From: Hypholoma sublateritium FD-334 SS-4
Taxonomy: Eukaryota; Basidiomycota; Agaricomycetes; Agaricales; Strophariaceae
Reading direction: 5' to 3'
Assembly (NCBI GenBank): GCA_000827495.1
Contig: KN817645.1
Coordinates: 42,607 to 106,606, forward strand
DNA length: 64,000 nt
The translations under genes and the position numbers were made by a program. Below the pieces are notes generated by a model that saw nothing but the letters and a program-made list of their open reading frames with translations, was not told where the DNA came from and did not search any database. This document shows, one piece after another, positions 55,050-64,000 of this stretch (positions are counted from its first letter, which is position 1; the number at the start of each line of letters is the position of its first letter).

Positions 55050-55705
55050 AGATTTAATCCAGAAGACGACTTTGACTTTGATCCAATGAAGAACATCAGT
55101 GTAAAATGGAAAAATGGATAATCACCAATAATGCCTTATAAAGTCTCCGAAATACATGGAATTTTCTATCATAGGAATCATATGAAAATATCCTTACAAC
55201 AACGGATATAAGGGGATTGTAGCGCCATCCCAATTTCCGTAATTGTCGTAATGTTGCTACCCTTCCGTTGTACCGGGATACTTTTGAAGAAAAGCTATAA
55301 TGAAATCGCAGTTTCTTATGAGTCGTTCTCAACATGGTTGCTCAACGTCAGCCGAGGATATACATAAGGAGACACACACACAATGAAACGAAAGAAGACA
55401 CACACTCGTCGAGATACAACACACTCAAACAAAGTGTAGCACTCTGCGAGAAGTGCAGCAAGTATCTCGAAGTGTAGCACTTATATATGAAGTATGACAC
55501 TTGAAAAGCATGAACAGCACTTGCCCATAGCATTCCAAATATGTGAATTATTTTGTTGAATGTATCAGTAGACAAAGCAAAGGCAATGATATACTGGGAT
55601 TTTCCCGCCCCCTCCCGCGCCGATCTTTTCCACCTCCACTCTTCTTCAGGCTCCCGCCCATTTCCTATTCATTGAATCTCCTCTCTGGTTTTATATCTGT
55701 CAGAC

Positions 55706-58700
55706 ATGCCCTTCGATGCTTATTTGTTTGACAGCGACCCAGTGGCATATGTTGAATCAATGTCTGTGCGAGATATTTTGGCATTTCGAGATTCAGTACA
55801 TATTTACTATTGCATTTCAGTTCTGAAATCTACTAATACAATGATTTCAGTGCTTTACTACAGCCTTTATCTCTGCGAATGCGGCTATTTTTCTAACCAA
55901 CGATTGGATCAAAACCGACAATCTCAAACTGTGGTTGATCACACGTGACACATCTGTTGATCGTGTTCTACCATCGTTGACGCGCTCGAAGTTCAAGCCA
56001 TCCCGTCCCCCACTTGTCAAACTCGAGCCCCGCGACTACCAGAGCTCAGTCCCTGCATCCGCCGACACCAAGGTCAAGTCTGAACCCACTGAGCCTCGTA
56101 TCCACCATGCTGCACAACAACCTCAACATGAAGTGATTGAAATCTTCGACTCCGATGAAGAGTTAGCATTCCAGGGGGAAGCAAATGGGAAGCGGAGAGA
56201 AAAAGAGGGATATCGTGAACCTCAGAGGCAAAGTAGCCCTCCGTATGTTTTCTATTACTCTAATCCCTGATTTCCTACTGATACCGTCTAATCTAGCCCG
56301 GATTTGTACACCCTCCCTTTCAATCCTCTCGAATTTGACACCATCTCCGATACTGCATGGGAAGATTCTGAAGTTACATCATACGTCATTGAAAAGACTT
56401 TTGCGGTGGCAAAGGGCTTTCTGGTAGAGCGCGTCGAGTATTTGAACCAACTTCCTGCACTTTGGCCTATCCCTGAACAACCGACGGCATTCATACTTGA
56501 TCTCCGAGATCCCAAGTATAATCTGTATGATAAAGATGGCGATCTTTATCGGGTTGATGCTCTTGTCAAGAATAAGGTGAGTATCTGAGTCTGTCTCTTA
56601 ACACAGTAAACAATGACTTATAATTCTCTCAGGACCAAGATTCATTCCGCACAACGACAGGAACAAGCGATAGCCAAGTAATGGTAACATTTCAAGCTGG
56701 CCACACTCCCATACAATGTCGAAGAGCACGCGCGAAGTGTAACGGCTGCTTTGCCTGTGCCGAAGTCGACCCCAAACTGCTCGATGTTGAGCGGTTTGAA
56801 CTAGACCCAGCCCCTCGAGCAAAAATATTTGCGGCCCAGCAGGAGACCAGGACCAACGAGGAGATGGGATCAAAGGAACAAAAGGCGGCTACGTGAGATT
56901 CTTTTCCGGCTACTTATCTTGGCTGCGTTTATATTAATGCACCTTGGACTTCAGCTTTCTCAGCATCATTCGGAGTGGGTCATGTAAAGCGAAGGACAGC
57001 ACAGACAAGATATGCAATGGGCGCCCATGTATGCGGCCGAAGCCAAATGTATGTGAGTCTTATGAACGACTTGGATCCAGTTTGTCTGATAGATTATTCA
57101 AGGGCATTTCAAGGGGCCATACCTATTTTATTGCGTGTAGCGGGTGGCGGAGGAATTTCATGACGGGACATAAAGTACTTCAAATACCGGACGATGTTGA
57201 TGAAGACATTTTGGCCCTGTTAATGAATGACGGAACATTGTCGAAAGAATGTGATACATCCCCTTGCAGCCGTGTCGTTTCACCACATATTGGGGGGAAA
57301 CTCAAATACTGCAGTACGTGCCGTCTTGAAGTACTTCCAATTCCATATCTGACCGTTCACATTTAGCCCACATGCATATCGTTGATGGGAAAACGGGAAC
57401 CCGTTCTCCAATCGTTCACCGCAAATGCCCAGCTTTGCGGCGAATGTATGTTCCTGTTGATGAAAAGTTCCGTTTCCTGCTTCTTGTGAATCCTGGACCA
57501 ATCGCACATAACCATCCGATCCCCCCTATGTGCAAAGCATCATTTGAGGCGAAGGTTGCATACAAGGGGTGTATTGAAGCTGCTGGGACAGCAGGAATCA
57601 CCGTTCAGAAGGTCGACAACGGTAAGTGTTATCTAGTTTTTGCTCGTGAGTTGTATCTCACTTATAGAGAATTATAGCTAACTCGACTAGGCTCATTCTT
57701 GGTGGGAAGACGCCTGGAGAGTTCAATGCGGCTTTGATGAACAAGCGTGTCAAGCGAGATATAGTCCATGCGGTGAAGGTTAAGAAAAATCCAGCTGGAT
57801 TGGGCGTACCAGGTATGTTTTCCATGTGACAGCATCTTCAAACATTTGACATATCTAACCTTTCTGGTTACCATCTAGGCGTGTACGAGCTCTTTCGAAA
57901 AGAGTTCTCAGAGCCCCCGGACAGCCGATATATTCATGAAATCATCACGACAGATACTGGGAAGCTGCTTATCTTTACGGCCGTTCCGTATTTATTGTCA
58001 CTGATCCACGACGTACCATCTTTTGAGTGTGATACGACCTTCAAACGTGTCAAGGATTCCGGAATAAATGAATGGGAGATGGTCATATATTATCCTCCTG
58101 TGCAACGAGGTATATTCTCTGAAGTTTGTTGTCTTTGTTTTATAACCTTACCGTTGTTATATTGTTCCAGCGGTTACTGTAGCTCGGGTGTATCTCGATT
58201 GTGCGGACATGTCGCACTACGAACAGCTATTTGATAATTTGCAGAAGCTGATCAAGACAATCACCGGAAAAGCATTGGCCTTCAAAAGATTTTCAACTGA
58301 TGGAAATCTTTTGTGTATGAATGCCGATATGGAAGCTGCACAGGTTTTGGGTGCTGCGCGATCAATTCTCAAGTCTGTCGACTTTCAATTCAGTGGTTTA
58401 CCGCCAGATATCTCTCCTGAAGAACTTGCGGCATATTTTGTACGCCTTTGCTTGACACACACCAAGCGGTTCGTGAATACATCTCAATATTGAAGTTCGT
58501 TAATCTCATATTTTTCCAGGGGCATTCTCGATTTCAGAGCTGCTGTACCCAATCTCGATTACCAGCGCCTTATGGATTTTCCGTACCTTACCTCCATCGA
58601 AGAGCTTGAAAGCTTTTCCGATTTTGTGAAGGCACTCAAAGTTAAGAAGATTCAGGGTACGTGGTTTATGTACACTACATCTGTCTTCAGTTAGCCAATT

Positions 58701-60199
58701 GACGACATTATTCTCATAGACTGGTGGGACCACAAGTATAGTAGCAAGTGGATTATACCGTGTATCCTCAAGTCGCAGTCCAAAATCAATCAAGAAGACT
58801 TTCATAGGCTCCCTTCGACGACAAACATCGGCGAAGGCCAGCACCATTGGACCAATGAGCAGAGCGGAATCAAACTCTCGCTTGTCGACGCTATTCTAAC
58901 GTGTGTCCATTTCATATTCTTTCGCATTACACTTCTTATTTTGCTTCAGTGCTCGTGAAATCGACGAACGTGTCGGGCGTGAAATCCATGAGAGTCTCGA
59001 CAGCGGTATCCGAACAAACTCGCAAACTGACCTCCTCCACCGAATGTCACGCCAATCCCAACGACAATCAGCAACTGCTCGCAAAGCCTATGAAACTCGT
59101 GAAACAGAAGGGGCTGTGGCCGACATTCAGGAGCAGATTGAAGAAGAGAAGGAAAACCAACGTCTAGCGGCTTCTCGGAAGAAGGAACTGAAGGAGAAAC
59201 TGAAGGAACTCAAAGGCGCTGGCCCAGTGAGTAACCGACGAAAAAAGAAACCCCGAGTCACCAACACCCCTCATGCAAAACCAACCGATGCCGTATTCCA
59301 TAGCAGCTCCAGTGGGCGTGTTAAAACTCCATCGTTGCCAACACCCAGCAAGTTAGTCCCGTCCAAGTTGTTGCCAACACCCAGCGAGTTAGCCCCAACA
59401 CAAGCTTCCGAAGACTCGTCTTACAGTATGTTTGAGCCTTTGTTGTTCTGAATACTGATATATTCATGCACAGTAGCTGGTTTTACACATGCTGTCGAGC
59501 CTTACGTTGCTCAATTTGTTGAAGGCAGCTCTACTGGGCAGTACAGCGGATGGGAGCCGTATGCTTTTCAATCACTTTCATACTTGAATATCAACACTGG
59601 TGCGTCCTGAGTTGGTTTTCTTTGTATATTCATGGTGTTGACGAGAACTCCCAAGAAAACTTGAACCATACTTCCTGGAATAGTGACCACTCAATCAATG
59701 ATGGGATGAACCTTTACGCTGGTGCGTCGTAGGCTGGTTTTCTTTGTATATTCATGGTGTTGACAATAACTCTGAAGAAAACCATACTTCCTGGAATAGC
59801 GGCCATCCAATCGACGATGGGATGAACCTTTCCGGTATTCTGTCTGATTATGACGGCGCACAAATCTTCGGACCTGACAATTGGTATTCATATGATAACT
59901 ATACCAATGAAGAGCCTTATCAGCATCCTGACACGCTCCTTCCACCTTTCCCCCCACCATCACCTCCTCCAATGTCGTCATCTCCAGGACCAGCACCATC
60001 TTCACCCACACCATCTTCGCCCACTGTTGGAACCATCCCACCGTTGGACTTGGTGGGGCATGTTGATACGAAGGGCAAGAAACGGGCGCGTGATGAGGTA
60101 GATGTTCATGATATTCTGCCTGCTGGATCTCGCCGCACTGCCCACCGTCCAACACGCGTACCAGTGCTTGTTGCATCTATGAACGGAAATCAAAGATAA
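55706..60199 (+). CDS. DDE-type transposase-like protein (Agaricomycete family, MULE-like)
   Basis: A many-exon gene, about 1,000 aa. The N-terminus starts MPFDAYLFDSDP and runs through FISANAAIFLTNDWIKTDN to an acidic SDSDEE-type region. Next comes a Cys cluster (IQCRRARAKCNGCFAC) and a second Cys/His-rich part, likely zinc-binding DNA contacts. The core has FECDTTFKRV (candidate first Asp), FSTDGNLLCMNADMEAAQVLGA (candidate second acidic region), AYFVRLCLTHTKR, DWWDHK and NIGEGQHHWTN (candidate Glu), then a coiled coil of EIEEEKEN type and a Pro/Ser-rich tail. I recognise this pattern from a repeated Agaricomycete protein family that I take to be transposase-derived; the catalytic triad assignment is inference. 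The frame appears intact across the exons I joined. It lies inside a bracket of inverted subterminal motifs, consistent with an element that moves its own gene. Confidence 0.6.
59597..59835 (+). repeat. Tandem 122-bp duplication including intron and exon
   Basis: Units start at 59597 and 59719. Both begin CTGGTGCGTC, share TTTCTTTGTATATTCATGG, and encode HTSWNS then DGMNL. They differ by small indels. Each begins with a donor-like GGTGCGTC, so an exon-intron unit seems to have been duplicated within the transposase gene. Confidence 0.75.
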
Positions 60200-60734
60200 G
60201 ATACCAGGCGGCATATAGACAACAAGTAGACAAAGACAACAAGTAGACGATAGATAAATAGAATTAGAATTTGGGAATAACATACGCAGTAAAGTACTTG
60301 AGCATCTTGCCTTGAGATGATATGCTGGCCCATTGATCAGCACGGAGAGCAAGTCATAGCAGCAGCGCTTACCCCTACCGCCCTCGCACCTTACTGCCCT
60401 CGTACCTGCGGCTCCCCTTTAGCGTCATCCAGGTCGCATTACCATTGCATCGTGGTCAGTGTGATGTGGCGTGCTTGGTGTTAGATACTGGAGAATGGTA
60501 AGAGAATCGCTGTGGACGTCCTCGAACTTCGAAGAGACAAACGTATCTGACGTGGAGTCACGTGCCGGAAATGTCGGCGAAAGGCAGCACGTACAGTGAA
60601 GCAATTCGACGAGAGGCAGCACTCTAGTGCAGAAGTATGACACTACAGGGGGAGCTGTGGTGCTACACTTTTAATGAGTGTGTCACACTTTGCAACAATG
60701 TGCTGCACTTCAAGCAATCCCAATTGGGTGTGTG

Positions 60735-61640
60735 TGTCGCATCCCGTTACTCCCGACGTCAGCCCAGGCAGCCGCTTATAATTTGTGCGACAATCTCAGA
60801 TGGTATTACCTTTGGAAGAAACATTACGGTCGAATTGTACTACTACCGCACGTCATTTCGAACACGGTCCCTCGGCGTCGGATTTCTGCGTACTTATGAT
60901 GAATATGAAAGATTCAAACATAAGCATGATTTGAGGGTTGACACCAGTCAAATTGTAACTCCTATGCGTTGTTTTTGATATGGTGGCCCAACGTCAGCTT
61001 GCTGGGCGCTTACAACTTGCGCGACACTCCGGGAGAGTATAATCATTTGAAACAAGACTACGGNTAGCTTGTAGCTCTTGTACGTCATTTCAAATACAGT
61101 CGCTTAACTTCAGATTGCCAGGTGCTCATTNCTAAAATGAAAGAAACAAGTAAGAGGATAATCTAGGGAAACACTACAGTCAAGTTATACCTCTGACACG
61201 TTTACATCAACCCTGTCGCTCCGTATNAGCATGCTGGACGCTTATAAATCGAATAATACATTTGAANTATAGTATTGTGCAAAGAAGGGATACGGTTAAA
61301 TTGTACATCTTACACATTATTTTCGACACGGTCGCTCAATGTACACCTTCTCAGCGCTTATAACAAAAAAAAAAAATCGAATAATAGTAGCATTCGAAGA
61401 ACAGCCTACAGTTAAGTTATAAATACACAGCCGGTTATTGTCAGTCTGCTGGGCACTTGCACCTTCAATAACGGGCTGTAGAATCACTTGAGGCAATGCT
61501 ACCGCCAAATTGTAGTTTATGCACTTTCTTGCGCACACGCTCGCTCAATGTCAGCCAGCTGGGCGCTTATACCCTTCCATAACAGGTCCAAATAATCGCG
61601 GTCACTTGACAGTCCATGTACAGCCTACANTTTGCATGAC
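60735..61640. repeat. Tandem array of about 110-125 bp units
   Basis: Each unit contains variants of GGTCGCTCAACGTCAGC, CTGGGCGCTTATAAC, then an ACTACGGTCAAATTGTAC block and CACGTCATTTCGAACACG. About seven or eight units are visible with decay and several N bases. A single similar phrase, GGTTGCTCAACGTCAGCC, lies at 55335-55352 on the left flank of the neighbouring transposon. Confidence 0.7.
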
Positions 61641-61784
61641 AGTTTCAGGCTGTATTGACATTTGATGAAAATTANTGCGTTCAGCAGGGTTCAGCACGGT
61701 AAGTTTTCAAAGATCATCAAAATATGTAATTATGTAATCGATATGTGGACNGTACGAAAGGTGGAATACTAGAAGATAGGTTTA

Positions 61785-63373
61785 TTAAAGAGGTACACTT
61801 TCTTCACGAGCAGCCCTTTGAGCTAAAAGCTTGTTCCGAGACTTGCGGCTGTTGGTGGATGCACCATTATGGTGAGGAAAAATCTGTCTGTTGAAAATAT
61901 CAGTCAAATCCAATATATGAGGCAAATTTGGGTGAGATTACATACGTGCTCCACCATTTGAGTAAATTCTGCGAGCGCCTTGTTGCTGCCTGTCCAGATG
62001 GGACCTCAAAAAAATCGACAACCAATGCATACAACGCGCGAAAATTAAACCNATTGTAGACCTCCATCCAATAGCTAGCATCAGTCAGATTAAAGGCCAG
62101 CTATGGGCGGCAGTCATCAGAAGATNTAATATAGAGAAGACTCATTAGATAACATACTAGAACAGCGGCATAAGCAATCGAACGTGGCGTAACTCGCCCG
62201 TCCATGCCGAGAATGTTTGCAATGTTGCACTTGGTTGCCTTCTTCTGTGAATTTGTGGAGCATTGCTTTTTCCTTGCTGCACCATTTTCATCCTCATCAC
62301 TGAAAGAGTCGGATGACGAAGGTGATATAAAAATATTAGAATATGTCTGAAAGTAGCACATACAATAAATAAAACAGTGAAGAGCATGGGCGCAAAAAAA
62401 AACCAACTTTGACAAGTAAGCCACTTCGGAGAAACCCTTTCTCGACGTTGTCAGGGTCTCCTATTCCGTAAGGGTAAAAGCATNGAAGGAAATAGTCTTC
62501 AGATATGTTGATAGTACCCGCGCGGATTCCATTANGGACCCTATAAACAATTAATTGCGCCGGGAATGATAGACAGAATGAAACTTACAATTCATCGTCC
62601 CAGTCATATTCAATTGGACAGAGAAGGCGGCCTGTTATATCATTATGCAGCCCGCGATCACTTCTGCTCTTCGTGTTCAGAGGAGGGTTGGGAGCATGCG
62701 CTAGATTGAGCCACAATGCGATTTCTTCCTTGATCCTACGAACATCGTCGCTCCGAGCATCGTTCGCGCCCTTCTGCAACTGAAGAGAATCAATGAAAAT
62801 ATAAGAACAGATAGAGAAGAAAGNAGAATCACGACATACCTGCNTTAAATACATATCCATGTCGGTAGCGGGATCTTCTATTGCCTTTCCAACTGATGGA
62901 AGCACCTGTATAAGAATCTTGAATGCTGCAAATCGGCTTTCAGACCTGGATATATTTGAGAGAAGGCTCGACGAAACAGATAGATAGTCGCGTACTCTTG
63001 TTCTTTCTCTTGAGCCTCTTCAGTCAATAATTCTGCTTCGTCNTCGTCGTTCTCGTTGCTGTTGTGATCATCAGCAGCCTGAAGGAGGTCATCGAGGGAC
63101 TCGTATAGAGACACCAGGCGTCGAATGGCACGTCCCATCGTGACGGTCGTCCTACGGATAGTTAGCATGATAGGCCGACTGAGAAAAGAGGTNGGCGTAC
63201 GGAGGCTTTTTGACTTTCCCTTGGGTAAGCTCTTTGACTTCGTCTTGGGACGCAGCAAGGCGACGTTTAAGTCGCGCAATCTCTGCTCCTGGATCGACTT
63301 GGGCCTGAGAGTGCTGCTCCTCTTCGTCTCCCTCNAGCGAGGTGTGTGCGGGCTGGGAGGACTGAGAAGACAT
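61785..63373 (-). CDS. DUF6698 family protein
   Basis: Starts MSSQSSQPAHTS at 63373 and ends at the TAA at 61785-61787. After a charged coiled N-terminus come TTVTMGRAIRRLVSLYESLD, GANDARSDDVRRIKEEIA, DITGRLLCPIEYDWDDE, YGIGDPDNVEKGFLRSGLLVK, IFISPSSSDSFSDEDENG, GMDGRVTPRSIAYAAV and DFFEVP followed by LLKWWS. This order fits DUF6698, a large Agaricomycete family of unknown function, often near mobile DNA. About seven introns. Several N bases fall in coding sequence, so the exact protein cannot be read everywhere. The last exon (QIFPHHNG to a Lys/Arg-rich end) is basic. Confidence 0.7.
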
Positions 63374-63813
63374 TGGAAGATGCTTGGACGGACGCAATCG
63401 ATGCAGTATTTATACGGTCCAAGTTATGGCTTGGCTTGGTACAATTTTGANTTGAAATGACTCNTACTGGAGACCTATTTATACAATCTGGTCGCGTTTC
63501 AGATACATACAGGTGTTGCATGTTAGCTCGATAGCATATATCAAACCATCGACTGCCGTGCGCCGCTGGTACCCGCTGCTTTATTGTGGCATTACNGTTC
63601 TTCATGTTTGCCCCCCGGATTTGAATTTCTTGCACCAGGTGGAAGAACTTCGAGTCCTGCTAGGTCCAGCTTCATCACGGTACTCTCCGACACGTTCAGG
63701 GACCTGTTGTTCTCGAATTCTCAATGGTGCCTGTTGTAATCGAGTCATCTCCTGCTGTTTCTTATTCCCCATTGAATTGTAAACAAAAAATGGCCCGATA
63801 TATTGAAACAAAT
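63374..63813. other. Short intergenic, unassigned minus-strand frame
   Basis: A minus-strand frame at 63602-63811 reads MGNKKQQEMTRLQQAPLRIR internally and is charged, but no family was recognised. It may be an extra exon of the downstream partial gene or spacer. N bases occur at 63451, 63464 and 63596. Confidence 0.25.
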
Positions 63814-64000
63814 TCAGAAATGCCCATCCAAATCATATTCATCGTCGAGCTCGGTATCTGAGCCTTCATCTAAGTCGTCATCACCGTCTTGAGTACCATT
63901 GATGGCATCTCCGTTGACACCACCCAATACAGGCTGCACAACCTGGTCGCGTGCGATGCGCGCCATATTCTGCAGGTCCAAGTCATCCTCTTCTAGGTCG
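63814..64000 (-). CDS. C-terminal 62 codons of a gene cut by the window edge
   Basis: The frame read on minus from 63999 is open and ends at TGA 63816-63814. It is strongly acidic (DLEEDDLDLQNM, then GDDDLDEGSDTELDDEYDLDG). Acidic tails of this sort occur at the end of several fungal transposase and DUF proteins, but I cannot name the family from 62 residues. Confidence 0.55.
   Translation of the reverse strand, partial: DLEEDDLDLQNMARIARDQVVQPVLGGVNGDAINGTQDGDDDLDEGSDTELDDEYDLDGHF

Larger units (their letters stand above)
55430..60720 (+). mobile_element. DNA transposon with subterminal AAGTGTAGCAC motif arrays
   Basis: The left side (55430-55505) holds four close variants of AAGTGTAGCAC (AAGTGTAGCAC twice, AAGTGCAGCA, AAGTATGACAC). 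The right side (about 60630-60715) holds inverted versions: GTGCTACACTT, GTGTCACACTTT and GTGCTGCACTT. Together they bracket a single transposase-like gene. Subterminal arrays of short motifs are usual transposase-binding sites. The exact terminal inverted repeats and target duplication were not fixed, so the ends are approximate. Confidence 0.55.

Overview
This is a gene-rich nuclear window from a filamentous basidiomycete fungus, most likely an Agaricomycete. The grounds are dense short (about 50-70 nt) GT-AG introns in nearly every gene and families expanded in that class: DUF6534 membrane proteins, NACHT NTPases, F-box/LRR-like proteins, DUF6698 proteins, homeodomain proteins with a WWYRxR helix, and an Agaricomycete transposase-like family. 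Exon chains were built by hand and checked for reading frame wherever boundaries are given. Database names are from family recognition only.

Layout. 0.9-13.9 kb: three paralogous GH47 class I alpha-1,2-mannosidase genes (one on minus, two on plus). The minus copy carries a one-base frameshift. Between copies A and B lies a BAHD-like acyltransferase gene split by a 1.5 kb TA-flanked element; removing it on paper rejoins the frame exactly. 14.5-19.5 kb: a large ER/plasma-membrane transporter of the aromatic acid exporter type. 20.3-21.8 kb: a DUF6534 protein. 21.8-26.4 kb: gene-poor, with a 977 bp foldback element. 26.4-29 kb: a GDT1-type cation transporter and a homeodomain protein. 29.8-31.9 kb: decayed duplications. 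32.3-39.4 kb: a small secreted or GPI-anchored protein, an Mpv17/PMP22 protein with relics on either side, a short-chain dehydrogenase, and an F-box/LRR-like gene with a premature stop. 40.5-45 kb: a NACHT NTPase and a frameshifted F-box-type gene. 45-49.5 kb: GC-rich tandem repeats and pyrimidine tracts. 49.6-51.2 kb: a FAR-17a/AIG1-like membrane protein. 51.9-55 kb: a composite gene with TPR-like helices, a caspase-like domain and a NACHT-family tail. 55.4-60.7 kb: a DNA transposon encoding a DDE-type transposase-like protein. 60.7-61.6 kb: a tandem repeat array. 61.8-64 kb: a DUF6698 gene and the acidic C-terminus of another gene cut by the window edge.

Functional themes: glycan processing in the secretory pathway (GH47, and GDT1, whose family supplies Mn2+/Ca2+ to the Golgi), membrane transport, and a right half rich in NLR-like/caspase-like genes and mobile DNA. 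The most interesting locus is the TPR / caspase-like / NACHT-tail gene, which has the catalytic histidine box but no recognisable cysteine box. It shares a C-terminal module with the intact NACHT gene 10 kb away. Several genes look recently broken, which suggests an accessory region under duplication and decay.
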